Source: Candidatus Raymondbacteria bacterium RIFOXYA2_FULL_49_16
GTDB taxonomy: Bacteria > Fibrobacterota > OXYB2-FULL-49-7 > XYB2-FULL-49-35
NCBI GenBank assembly: GCA_001789205.1
Contig: MFYT01000058.1
Span: 1 to 64,000, forward strand
DNA: 64,000 bases
Reading direction: 5' to 3'
A program made the translations under genes and the position numbers. Under the pieces are notes generated by a model. The model saw nothing but the letters and a program-made list of their open reading frames with translations. It was not told the origin of the DNA and ran no database searches. The stretch's first letter is position 1. Every line of letters begins with the position of its first letter. This document shows positions 26,933 through 35,185 of the stretch, in pieces.

Positions 26933-27724
26933 ATGGACCTTTCCCGGGCAACCGTCCTCTTCATCGGATGCGGCAATATGGGTTCGGCGCTTGTGCTTGG
27001 ACTCAAGAAGCTTCATGTGGGCCGCGTCCTTCTCTTCGATATTGACCAGGAAAAAACGCGTGCGCTGGCCGCTTTGAGCGGAGCGGAGATTGCCGATGAT
27101 CTTGTCCGTGGGGTTGGCGCGGCAAACATGATCGTGCTCGCCATAAAACCGCAGCACCTTAAACCATTCCTGGCAAGCCACGCACCCCTTCTCAGACCCG
27201 ATCAAATCCTGATTTCGATCCTCGCAGGCATCAAAACCGCTTCTTTGCGCGCCTCCCTGTCCTGCCGCCTTGCCCGGGCAATGCCCAATACCCCGGCCCT
27301 TGCGGGCATGGGGTTCACGGCAATCTGCGGTCCCGATGCCGAGGCTGTCAACTGCGCCAATGCCATCTTTTCATGCGTGGGTACTGTCATCACTGTTGAT
27401 GAAGACGCCATGGACGCGGTCACAGCGCTCTCCGGAGCAGGGCCTGCCTATGTTTTCTATTTTGCTGAGATGTTCCAGAAAGCGGCGCGTGAGGCGGGCT
27501 TTGGCGCGGAAGAAGCCCGCACCTTGATGCAGCAGACTATGGCCGGTGCGCTACGACTGCTTGCCGATCCTGAAAAAACACCCGAGTCGTTACGCGCGCA
27601 GGTAACCTCTCCTGGGGGCGTTACCGAAGCCGCCATTGGAGAGATGAAACGGCTGGGATTTGAAAATAGCATCCTGCAAGGCATCATGCGCGGTATTGAA
27701 CGGTCAAAAGCGCTGGGAACATGA
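26933..27724 (+). CDS. proC: pyrroline-5-carboxylate reductase
   Basis: 263 residues, normal length. Rossmann motif FIGCGNMGSALVLGL, VLAIKPQ, RAMPNTPALAG and the C-terminal signature SPGGVTEAAIGEMKRLGF are all present. Last step of proline synthesis, reducing pyrroline-5-carboxylate with NAD(P)H. Its stop overlaps the hisH start (ATGA), so rho, proC and hisH are probably one transcript. Confidence 0.95.
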   Translation: MDLSRATVLFIGCGNMGSALVLGLKKLHVGRVLLFDIDQEKTRALAALSGAEIADDLVRGVGAANMIVLAIKPQHLKPFLASHAPLLRPDQILISILAGIKTASLRASLSCRLARAMPNTPALAGMGFTAICGPDAEAVNCANAIFSCVGTVITVDEDAMDAVTALSGAGPAYVFYFAEMFQKAAREAGFGAEEARTLMQQTMAGALRLLADPEKTPESLRAQVTSPGGVTEAAIGEMKRLGFENSILQGIMRGIERSKALGT

Positions 27725-28320
27725 TCGCTATCATCGACTATAATATCGGGAACATCGGATCGGTCTGCAAGGCCTTTGAACGTTTTGGCCACGATGTACG
27801 GCTTATCAACGACCCCCGCGGCATTGCCGCTGCTGATAAAGTCGTACTCCCCGGTGTGGGCGCTTTCGGCGACTCCATGGGCAATCTCTCCCGCCTCGGC
27901 TTTGTCACCCCTCTCCGGGAATACATCGCTACCGGAAAACCATTTTTGGGCATCTGCGTAGGCCTTCAACTGCTGCTCACCGAAAGCGAGGAAAAAGGGA
28001 TGCATCCCGGTCTCAATATCATTCCGGGCCAGGTACTCCGCTTTCCAGAAGGGGAAAAAATCCCCCAAATAGGCTGGAACCAGGTGCGCATCGTGAAACA
28101 GGGACCGCTCTTCAGGGGTATCCCTGACAACGCCTATTTTTATTTTGTCCATTCTTTCTACGCGAGGCCCGGCAGCCCTTCGGACGCCGCGGGCCTTACC
28201 GCGTATGGCGTCGAATACGCAAGCGTTCTCCAACGGGAAAATATCTTTGGCGTCCAGTTTCACCCTGAAAAGAGCCAAAAAACCGGGCTTAAACTCATCG
28301 AGAACTTTTGCAGTTTCTGA
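27721..28320 (+). CDS. hisH: imidazole glycerol phosphate synthase, glutaminase subunit
   Basis: 199 residues. Glutamine amidotransferase class I: oxyanion strand VLPGVGAFGDSM, nucleophile elbow FLGICVGLQLLL, and the His/Glu pair in GVQFHPEKSQKTGL. It supplies ammonia to HisF in histidine synthesis. No hisF or other his gene is nearby, so it is split from its operon. ATGA overlap with proC. Confidence 0.94.
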   Translation: MIAIIDYNIGNIGSVCKAFERFGHDVRLINDPRGIAAADKVVLPGVGAFGDSMGNLSRLGFVTPLREYIATGKPFLGICVGLQLLLTESEEKGMHPGLNIIPGQVLRFPEGEKIPQIGWNQVRIVKQGPLFRGIPDNAYFYFVHSFYARPGSPSDAAGLTAYGVEYASVLQRENIFGVQFHPEKSQKTGLKLIENFCSF

Positions 28321-28364
28321 TGCAATTTCGTATTTTCTATACTCAGATAAAACGGAGGATGCCA

Positions 28365-29102
28365 ATGAGAAAATTAATGGCTTTTGGCGCGCTGCTCTGC
28401 ATGCTGCATGGCCTGCCGGGCGCTGAGAAGATTGTGCCCATCATCGAAAACGGCACGGCCGCGCCCATTTTCATGCTTCCCAGCGTCGACGGCAAACGGG
28501 TCAGTCTGCGCGACTATTGCGGCGTCCTCAGAAACCAGTGGAAAAACGCCGAAAAACAAATTGTCGTCCTCAGCTTCTGCGCCTCGTACTGCGTTCCCTG
28601 CAGGCGTGAAATTCCCCAACTCGAGGCCTTTGCGCAGACCGCGCCAAAGGACGTAAAAGTTGTATTCATCAGTGTCGATTCCCTGGGTGAACAAGCCGCG
28701 GCTCCTTTCCAAAAAGAGATGAATATGAAGCAGACGCTGCTTGTTGACCGCTATGGGCAGGTCATGAAAAAATACGGGGTCAAAAAACTGCCATCGCTCT
28801 TCATCATCGACAAAGACGGCAACATGCAATTCCAGTCACTCAACGGCTTTCCCGAAGGCCTCGACCTAGCCAAAGCACTCGCTGAGAAAATTGAGGAGAT
28901 CCGGAAACAGGACGGTTCCACTGTATCAGCCCCGCAGCCTGTTGCCCAGCCGAGCGCGCGCGACCGGAAGATCCAAGCCCTTACCCTGCTCTTTGCCGGA
29001 AAAAATGGGGAGGAAATCCTGAGGGAAACAGGGCTGTCGCCGGCTGAATACGAAGCGATAAAAAAAGAAGCTCTTTCACTGCTCATGGAAAACCTGAACT
29101 AA
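28365..29102 (+). CDS. exported TlpA/ResA-like thioredoxin
   Basis: 245 residues from ATG 28365 with GGAGG seven bases upstream; an earlier in-frame ATG overlaps hisH. A signal sequence (about 1-18) leads to an AhpC/TSA-like fold with redox motif C-V-P-C in FCASYCVPCRREIPQLE, then KKLPSLFIIDKDGN with the cis-Pro. An extra C-terminal segment (200-245) carries an unknown helical tail. Likely a periplasmic thiol-disulfide oxidoreductase, for example in cytochrome maturation. It follows hisH by 44 bases. Confidence 0.87.
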   Translation: MRKLMAFGALLCMLHGLPGAEKIVPIIENGTAAPIFMLPSVDGKRVSLRDYCGVLRNQWKNAEKQIVVLSFCASYCVPCRREIPQLEAFAQTAPKDVKVVFISVDSLGEQAAAPFQKEMNMKQTLLVDRYGQVMKKYGVKKLPSLFIIDKDGNMQFQSLNGFPEGLDLAKALAEKIEEIRKQDGSTVSAPQPVAQPSARDRKIQALTLLFAGKNGEEILRETGLSPAEYEAIKKEALSLLMENLN

Positions 29103-29121
29103 CCCGCCAGGCGCGGCCCCA

Positions 29122-30024
29122 ATGAATTTGTCTAATAAGACCGTCGGATATATCACCATCGCTTTTTTATTTCTTTTTTTCCTTTTTTCCTCCGTATATG
29201 TCTACTATTCCCAAATCTATCTCTGGTGTTTCAGGACCGCTTATGCCGATGACATCGGCAATCTGAAAATCGACAATGCAATCAAGGTAAGCGGCATTAT
29301 CGTGGGAAAGGTCCATGCGGTTTTACGCGAAAATAACCAGGCGAAAATCGTCATAAAGATGAGGAAAGACATAGAAGTAAAACGCGACTACGCGCTGTTG
29401 AACATCGACATCGGCCTCATGGGCGACCGGTGTTTAATGTTGGTTCCCGGTTTTTCCGATCAAACCATACCGGTTACCGAACCGCTTGCCATGGAGTTTG
29501 TACCCGGCATAGCGGAGGGTATCAGCAACGCTTCCTCGCTCAAATACATCGTGCGTGACCTGACGGAGCTCTTTGCGGCCTATGCGCAGGTCGACTCAAC
29601 CAACGACACCCTCTTTACAACGCAATTTCACACAGTCCTGCATGCCATTGACAAAGCAACATTGAAAATCGAAGACATACTCATCGCGTACGAACCTTCG
29701 CTCAGGAAAAACATTTCCCAGGCGGCCTCTCTTTCGCGCCAGGGAAGGGTCCTTGTTTCCGCAAACAGAGAAACGGTGCAGCATACGCTTGTAAAAACAG
29801 AAGACATATCCCACCAGGCCTGTGAACTCATGGAAAAACTACAGCCGCAGATGGACCGTTTGGCAACGCTTCTCGATGAAACCAACAAGGGTAAAAACAG
29901 CGTGGGGAAATTGCTGGCCGACAAAAAACTCTATACCGAAACGCTGGACACCATCCTCAAAGTGCGTGAACTGCTGAAAATCATGGAATCAGACGGCATT
30001 CAACTTGATATCGACCTGTTCTGA
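29122..30024 (+). CDS. MCE (MlaD-like) domain protein
   Basis: 300 residues with an N-terminal membrane helix (about 8-30). A single MCE domain follows: DDIGNLKIDNAIKVSGIIVG, KIVIKMRKDIEV and SDQTIPVTEPLAME. The rest (150-300) is helical and coiled, as in MlaD partners that form hexameric lipid-transfer rings. It would bind phospholipid or another lipid in the periplasm. The ATPase and permease parts (MlaE/MlaF) are not in the window. A Shine-Dalgarno is weak. Last gene of the rho-to-MCE run. Confidence 0.8.
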   Translation: MNLSNKTVGYITIAFLFLFFLFSSVYVYYSQIYLWCFRTAYADDIGNLKIDNAIKVSGIIVGKVHAVLRENNQAKIVIKMRKDIEVKRDYALLNIDIGLMGDRCLMLVPGFSDQTIPVTEPLAMEFVPGIAEGISNASSLKYIVRDLTELFAAYAQVDSTNDTLFTTQFHTVLHAIDKATLKIEDILIAYEPSLRKNISQAASLSRQGRVLVSANRETVQHTLVKTEDISHQACELMEKLQPQMDRLATLLDETNKGKNSVGKLLADKKLYTETLDTILKVRELLKIMESDGIQLDIDLF

Positions 30025-30054
30025 AAGGCGGGGAGGCGGTAGGCGTAAGCAGCT

Positions 30055-30462
30055 CTACTGACGCTTGCCGTATTCAATGGCGCCATTGGCGTAGCCGATG
30101 AAATACTCGTTACCCGGAATAGCGTCTCCAAACGAATCGAAGAGTGAATTCTCCTTGGCGACAATCGAGTACTCGTTCAAGGACGAGACAAGAAACTCAA
30201 CGGCATTATTTGGAAAGGGGTTGACAAAACCAATTTCATCGAGCGTTCCATAACGGCCATGGTCTTTCCTGAACTGCTTTTCCTTGACCAGAATTTCCTG
30301 GATTGTGCGTTTGGCCTTGCCTCGGTTCATAATCTGTCCAATATAGGAAAACCGGACAATGACAAAGACCGCGAGAAAAATGATGGTAGTAAACAAGATC
30401 AGAAAGTCCTTGAGTTCCACCTGGCCCTTCCGCCGGTCGCTGCGGTACGCAATGGTCTCCAC
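30055..30462 (-). CDS. membrane protein with pseudopilin-like layout
   Basis: 135 residues. A charged start (METIAYRSDRRKGQVELKD) precedes one membrane helix (about 21-40), then AKRTIQEILVKEKQFRKDHGRYGTLDEIG, which resembles the N-terminal region of type IV pilins and pseudopilins where the helix continues and 'Y....G.Y' follows. A classical leader peptide site is not evident, so the call is weak. Next to two other small membrane proteins; the prepilin peptidase at 21955 could be relevant. Confidence 0.5.
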   Translation of the reverse strand: METIAYRSDRRKGQVELKDFLILFTTIIFLAVFVIVRFSYIGQIMNRGKAKRTIQEILVKEKQFRKDHGRYGTLDEIGFVNPFPNNAVEFLVSSLNEYSIVAKENSLFDSFGDAIPGNEYFIGYANGAIEYGKRQ

Positions 30463-30695
30463 TACTTCACCTCATTGAGTTTCTGGTTGAGTTCCTGGAC
30501 CCTCCGCTGAAGGAGTTCGCGACGGCCTTCGCGCTGTTTGAAGTAGGTTCGAATGATCATAGCGATGATAAAGAGGTACATTATCTGTTCTATGAGCACC
30601 GAAAAACTGTAGTATATCCAATTACTGTGGTCAACCACATCGATGATAATTTTTAGAATGGCAAGACTGCAAAGAGAATAGACAAGAATTGTCAT
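30462..30695 (-). CDS. small two-helix membrane protein with coiled-coil tail
   Basis: 77 residues: two hydrophobic helices (about 1-22 and 31-48), then RTYFKQREGRRELLQRRVQE, a basic coiled-coil tail. Shares this layout with the next gene upstream, so the two may be distant paralogues. Its stop touches the start of the pilin-like gene. No family recognised. Confidence 0.55.
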   Translation of the reverse strand: MTILVYSLCSLAILKIIIDVVDHSNWIYYSFSVLIEQIMYLFIIAMIIRTYFKQREGRRELLQRRVQELNQKLNEVK

Positions 30696-30705
30696 GAGAT
30701 GTTCC

Positions 30706-31005
30706 CTATTGTCCGTTCAATCTGTTTTCTATCTTTCGCATGCGTTTCTCAAGATCATCTATGTTACGCCAAATAGTTTCCGTGCGCTGATTCTCGATCC
30801 GATGAGAAAGATCGTCAATCTGGATCTCAAGATGTTCTAGAAGCCCTTGATTTTCCTTACCTTTAACGCGTACGAAAAGCATAACCCCAAGGCCCAGAAG
30901 CAACAAATCCCAAATATGCCTGAACACGGAAAAAGAAAGCCAGCCGATATCAATAGAAAGGCTTAAGAAAGCAAAGACAACTAAGATAAGGCACCAGAAT
31001 AACAT
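30706..31005 (-). CDS. small two-helix membrane protein with coiled-coil tail
   Basis: 99 residues: helices at about 1-22 and 31-48, then LLEHLEIQIDDLSHRIENQR and RNIDDLEKRMRKIENRL, a long heptad-like tail. Same plan as the 77-residue neighbour, but sequences differ. First gene of the minus-strand trio. No family recognised. Confidence 0.55.
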   Translation of the reverse strand: MLFWCLILVVFAFLSLSIDIGWLSFSVFRHIWDLLLLGLGVMLFVRVKGKENQGLLEHLEIQIDDLSHRIENQRTETIWRNIDDLEKRMRKIENRLNGQ

Positions 31006-31221
31006 GTTTTAAACAATAAAATATATTCACCTCCTCACCTAAGTCAAATAATATAACACAAATTTACAAATAGTTAATTATTGGGGGCCGGTGGCTCTTT
31101 TTGTGGTTATTGTAGTTTCTGGAGTTTTCGCTATTTCATAACGCATTTAACGCTTAAGGTATTGAGACCTTTTATTTTGTGTGTGTTTTATTGTCGAGCA
31201 CAAGATATTGGGTGGTGCCAC
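31006..31221. other. intergenic region without a gene
   Basis: Between divergent genes, 31006-31378 is 373 bases long and AT-rich with no convincing frame. The right part (31222-31378) holds the palindrome, promoter and leader listed separately; the left part shows only poly-T and a short GGGGGCCGG run. No promoter for the minus-strand trio could be identified. Confidence 0.6.
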
Positions 31222-31239
31222 TCCAGTAAACTTACTGGA
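31222..31239. repeat. 18-bp palindrome, possible operator
   Basis: TCCAGTAA, AC, TTACTGGA: perfect 8-bp arms with a 2-base centre, ending 11 bases before the -35 box at 31251. The position fits an activator or repressor site, but no regulator is known. Confidence 0.5.
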
Positions 31240-31250
31240 CATGAAAATTA

Positions 31251-31279
31251 TTGACTTTCACGGTTTTTAAAGGTATAAT
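31251..31279 (+). promoter_or_regulatory. strong sigma70-type promoter
   Basis: TTGACT (31251-31256), exactly 17 bases, TATAAT (31274-31279). It faces the M23 peptidase gene, whose ATG lies 100 bases downstream, leaving a roughly 90-base untranslated leader with no gene. Confidence 0.75.
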
Positions 31280-31378
31280 TATAATGTATTACCCGAAGCA
31301 AAGGGACGTAAAGTTTTAAAGATGTTTGAGTTGCAAAACAACCATAGTCTCACTGGTTTTCTATAACATAAATACCAA

Positions 31379-32302
31379 ATGAACAGAACAACCATCTTTT
31401 TCTCTCCAATCAAAGGTAAAGGGGGTCAAAAACGCTATCTGCTCCTCCCCTCAACCATCTGGTTATTTGGTATTGTGATTTCTATTTCCTTTCTCTTTGC
31501 TATCAACGCCTTTGTCGATCTTTCCCAATATACCTTCAACCGAATTTCGTATGCTCATTCATTGCTGAAAAACAGGGAACTAAAAGCCGATCTGAAAATG
31601 TTTCAGACGCTCTCAAACCAAACCGAACGGGACGTCAGAAACCTTTTCACGTTTGAAGACCGGGTCCGCCTCTACTATGGTTTAGAAGCAGTCAATACTG
31701 ACATCAGGGAAGTGGGCATTGGCGGTCCTGAAACAGATGCCTTGAATACTACTGTCGCGACCCTGTTCAACGACCGCCTGCACAACAACCTGGAAAATCT
31801 GCAGATCAAGATCGAAAAACAGATCCGCCAGGCTGACTTTGAAACAGAAAGTTTTGCCAGCATGTTTGAAGAGATTGTTTCCATCAAAAAAAAGCTCCGG
31901 CGTACCCCTTCAATTCTTCCCACCTTTGGCCGGATAACCTCAGGGTTTGGAATAAGAATACACCCTATTGAACACCAGGAAGCATACCACTGGGGTATCG
32001 ACATTGCCAACCGTATCTGGACCCCCCTCTATGCCACTGCTGACGGCATTGTCGAATTCGCGGAATATTCGTCAGGTTTCGGCAATCTTGTTATTCTAAA
32101 ACACGGCTTCGGATACAGCACCTTCTATGGTCATTTACAAAGTTTTACGGTTAATCCAGGCGCCTTTGTCGCACGCGGGGACCTCGTAGGATTCCTGGGG
32201 ACCAGCGGTCGGACCACCGGCCCCCATGTTCACTACGAAATCCGCAGAAACAACAAACCCATCGATCCTCTTGAATCCATTTATCCGGTTGCCATGTTCT
32301 AG
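31379..32302 (+). CDS. M23-family peptidoglycan endopeptidase, membrane anchored
   Basis: 307 residues. One membrane helix near 25-45, a coiled region (60-150), then the M23/LytM domain: GRITSGFGIRIHPI, AYHWGIDIAN with the first His and Asp, GYSTFYGHL and GPHVHYEIRRN with the His-x-His. All zinc ligands are kept, so it is probably active against peptidoglycan cross-links. Layout (helix, coil, LytM) resembles bactofilin-linked M23 proteins and EnvC/MepM-type proteins. Expressed from the strong promoter at 31251. Confidence 0.9.
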   Translation: MNRTTIFFSPIKGKGGQKRYLLLPSTIWLFGIVISISFLFAINAFVDLSQYTFNRISYAHSLLKNRELKADLKMFQTLSNQTERDVRNLFTFEDRVRLYYGLEAVNTDIREVGIGGPETDALNTTVATLFNDRLHNNLENLQIKIEKQIRQADFETESFASMFEEIVSIKKKLRRTPSILPTFGRITSGFGIRIHPIEHQEAYHWGIDIANRIWTPLYATADGIVEFAEYSSGFGNLVILKHGFGYSTFYGHLQSFTVNPGAFVARGDLVGFLGTSGRTTGPHVHYEIRRNNKPIDPLESIYPVAMF

Positions 32303-32315
32303 GCCCAGGCGTTCC

Positions 32316-32714
32316 ATGCTGGTCAAACGATCCATTACCACTTCCCGTCGCAATGAGTTCATCGATATCACCTCCCTGGTCCGTGAAGCTATCTATGAGA
32401 GCGCATTGGTGGATGGGGTTGCCATTGTGTTCTGCCCCCATACCACAGCGGCCATTACCATCAACGAGAACGCGGACCCCGGCGTAACGGCCGATATTCT
32501 GCAAAAACTCTCTTCCCTAGTCCCTCTTCGTGACGGCTACAGTCATGCCGAGGGAAACTCTGACGCGCATGTGAAATCAAGCCTGGTTGGCGCCTCGGAA
32601 ACGGTCATCATTGAACAGGGAACCCTTGTTCTTGGCGTCTGGCAGAGCATATATTTCTGTGAGTTCGACGGTCCCCGTTCGCGGAACGTCTATATACAAA
32701 CCCTCGCCGCATGA
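32316..32714 (+). CDS. YjbQ/UPF0047 family protein
   Basis: 132 residues from ATG 32316; the longer frame starts inside the M23 gene. The family signature is clear: FCPHTTAAITINENADPGV, a Gly-rich YSHAEGNSDAHVKSSL and GVWQSIYFCEFDGPR. YjbQ proteins are small enzymes linked with weak thiamine-phosphate synthase activity in vitro; the real role is unsettled. A thi cluster lies 9 kb upstream but not in the same operon. Its stop overlaps the next start (ATGA). Confidence 0.9.
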   Translation: MLVKRSITTSRRNEFIDITSLVREAIYESALVDGVAIVFCPHTTAAITINENADPGVTADILQKLSSLVPLRDGYSHAEGNSDAHVKSSLVGASETVIIEQGTLVLGVWQSIYFCEFDGPRSRNVYIQTLAA

Positions 32715-33751
32715 AAAATATTTTTCTCTTTTGCGTTGCCCTCTTTGCCGCGTATGTTCCGGGCAGCACCATCCGCAGTTCGGAATACGAATACCTTCCC
32801 CAAGGCGCCCGTTCCGACGCCATGGGCGGCATTGGCTGCGCTTCCTCCCGCGATGCCTACTGCCAATTTTACAACCCGGCGCTCATGGCCCTGTCCAAAA
32901 ACATCCAATGCAATGTCGAATACACGCCTATCTGGAACCTGGGCGATGACTTTACCACCGGAAGCGCGGTCCTTCCGCTGAAAAACGACCTTGCTTTCGG
33001 CATCGCCTACTCGCGTCTTGAAATCAATGGTATCCCCTATTTCGATGAACTCGATGGGTCCTCTTTCCAAGACCGGAAAGATAACCTCGCGTACCGTTCT
33101 ACGGGAAGACCCCTCGGCTCTTTCAGCACTGTATACGACCTTGCCGGATTTTCCATTGCCAAGTGGTACCGGACTACCTTTTCACGCGAAGCCTTCTATA
33201 AGTTGACCATACCCGTCTGTCTCAGTTTCGGGGCAAAGATAAAGTTCTATCGCCAGTCGTTCTATTTCCCATCATCACTCAAGCAGCAGGATTTCGAAGG
33301 ACACGCCTCTGACATGGATGGGGGTATGCTGCTCAGGTTCACCATCGACCGCGATCTTGCCACGGGAAAAGAAACCAAGGTGTTTACCGCGGGATACAGC
33401 ATCAAGAACATCCTTAAAAGCAACGTGGCGTACAATACGGACCGGAAATACGAAGATAGCGGTGAACGGATCAGGACGCTCGGTTTCGCCTACCAGCAGG
33501 AAATCACATTACTGCGGGGAAGCATCGTGGCCGCGGTCGATCTGCTGAAACGGTGGTACGAAACGCAGACCTACCGGTACGGCGTCGAATACGGATATAA
33601 AAACCTCCTTTTCATCAGAAGCGGCTGGTGCGATGGAAGCTGGTCCGCGGGCGCCGGTTTCTCGTACAAATGGATCACGGTCGATTACTCATTCAGACAG
33701 CACGAACTCTCCGCAACCCCCTACCGCATCGGCCTTGGGCTGACCTTTTAA
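32711..33751 (+). CDS. PorV/PorQ-like outer-membrane beta-barrel protein
   Basis: 346 residues with a signal peptide (about 1-18). The start of the mature protein, LPQGARSDAMGGIGCASS then YCQFYNPALMALS, is the mark of the UPF0164/PorV group, FadL-like barrels. PorV shuttles type IX cargo with sorting signals to the surface. Many barrel strands follow, ending in YRIGLGLTF with a terminal Phe. It lies in an otherwise housekeeping operon (YjbQ, tilS, ftsH). It could serve the sorted protein whose tail is at 1-89. Confidence 0.75.
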   Translation: MKNIFLFCVALFAAYVPGSTIRSSEYEYLPQGARSDAMGGIGCASSRDAYCQFYNPALMALSKNIQCNVEYTPIWNLGDDFTTGSAVLPLKNDLAFGIAYSRLEINGIPYFDELDGSSFQDRKDNLAYRSTGRPLGSFSTVYDLAGFSIAKWYRTTFSREAFYKLTIPVCLSFGAKIKFYRQSFYFPSSLKQQDFEGHASDMDGGMLLRFTIDRDLATGKETKVFTAGYSIKNILKSNVAYNTDRKYEDSGERIRTLGFAYQQEITLLRGSIVAAVDLLKRWYETQTYRYGVEYGYKNLLFIRSGWCDGSWSAGAGFSYKWITVDYSFRQHELSATPYRIGLGLTF

Positions 33752-35139
33752 TGGCCTGTTCCTTTCTCCAGCGCATACTGCGATATGTGGAAAAACACGC
33801 CATGTTGAAACAGGGCGATCGTGTGTTGCTCGCTGTTTCAGGCGGCGCTGATTCGGTTGCCATGGCGTTTCTCTTCACTTTTTACCTAAAAAAACGTTTC
33901 TCACTCGAATTGGGCATTGCCCACCTAAACCATGCCATGCGCGGCGCACATTCGGACCGCGACCAGGACTTTGTCAAATCCCTCGCCGAAAAACTGGGTC
34001 TTTCCCTCTACAGTGCAACACATCCCGTGAAAAAGATACGCGGCCGCTCAATCGAAGAAATCGCCCGGGAGGTCCGGTATGCATTCCTCAACGCTACCGC
34101 GCGAAAGTATCGCTTTTCCCGCATTGCCACCGCGCACCACTGCAATGACCAGGCCGAAACCGTGCTCATGCGCCTCTGTTCAGGATGCGGCACTACCGGT
34201 CTTGCCGGCATCCGGCCCGTAAACGGCATGACGATACGCCCCCTTCTTCCGGTTTTGAAAAGCGAACTCCTGGCGTTCCTGCGCGCGCACGGCCACCGGT
34301 TCCGCCATGATGAGAGTAATGACGATTGCGCGCTCATGCGCAATAAAATCCGGCATACTGTTCTCCCGTATCTTGAAAAAACGCTGGGCCCATCATTGTG
34401 CCGCCGTATCTCCCGGACAGCGGAAAGCATATTCAGCGACTTTGCCAATCCACCACAGTTCTTCGCACTCCTGGTCCGTCTGCTCAGGAGACCCTACACC
34501 CTCCCTGGAATGGCTTTCACCAGATCTGATCTAGCACAGCTCCCCCCCTCCGTACTTAAAGGAGTCATCGAAGAAGCGCTCCGTACGTTTGAGGGACCGA
34601 CCCTGTCCGCGGCGCACCTCGAATCCATCCAGGGCCTTGTTGCTAAGGGAAAGCCAAGCAGCAGCCTGCACCTGCCCGGCACTTTCAGGGCCCGCTGCGT
34701 CTATGATTCCATTGTCCTGGAAAAAACAAGACCAACAGCAAAAAAAAGTTCAGGTATTACGGTTAAAAAAATGCCCGGCGCCTACAGGGACAAGGTATTG
34801 GGTCATGCGATTATCATCACTATTGGGAAACACACAAAAGGTATCCAATTTCCGGCAAGTGGAGAAATGACCGCCATGTTCGACTATGATTCATTGCCAA
34901 AAACCATGTCGCTGCGTACGCGGAAAGAGGGCGACCGTTTCTTTCCTCTCGGCGCTCCGGGTGAAAAAAAACTGAAGGATTTCCTGATCAACTGCAAGGT
35001 ACCGGCCGCGTCCAGGGATGCATTGCTTCTTCTGTGCCATGCCCAAGAGGTCATCTGGGTCCCAGGCCTGCGGATAAGCGACCGCTACCGGGTACGGCCT
35101 GGAAAAGGGAAAATAGTCGTAGTCAAATTGGTAAATTAA
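33751..35139 (+). CDS. tilS: tRNA(Ile)-lysidine synthase TilS
   Basis: 462 residues from ATG 33751, overlapping the barrel gene stop (TAATG). PP-loop motif LLAVSGGADSVAMAFL, then LNHAMRGAHSDRDQDFV, TAHHCNDQAETVLMRL and RFRHDESNDD. The C-terminal TilS_C domain reads LRTRKEGDRFFPLGAPGEKK. It adds lysine to C34 of tRNA-Ile(CAU), letting it read AUA. Next to ftsH and folP, as in many bacteria. Confidence 0.94.
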   Translation: MACSFLQRILRYVEKHAMLKQGDRVLLAVSGGADSVAMAFLFTFYLKKRFSLELGIAHLNHAMRGAHSDRDQDFVKSLAEKLGLSLYSATHPVKKIRGRSIEEIAREVRYAFLNATARKYRFSRIATAHHCNDQAETVLMRLCSGCGTTGLAGIRPVNGMTIRPLLPVLKSELLAFLRAHGHRFRHDESNDDCALMRNKIRHTVLPYLEKTLGPSLCRRISRTAESIFSDFANPPQFFALLVRLLRRPYTLPGMAFTRSDLAQLPPSVLKGVIEEALRTFEGPTLSAAHLESIQGLVAKGKPSSSLHLPGTFRARCVYDSIVLEKTRPTAKKSSGITVKKMPGAYRDKVLGHAIIITIGKHTKGIQFPASGEMTAMFDYDSLPKTMSLRTRKEGDRFFPLGAPGEKKLKDFLINCKVPAASRDALLLLCHAQEVIWVPGLRISDRYRVRPGKGKIVVVKLVN

Positions 35140-35185
35140 TATATTATAGTGTTTACCAGACCCAAACATAGTGGATGGAGGACGC

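Noticed and set aside
31286-31345. Possible c-di-GMP-I (GEMM) riboswitch in the M23 leader
   Set aside because: Only the GGGACGTAAAG fragment fits; the AAACC strand before it and a clear P1 are missing.
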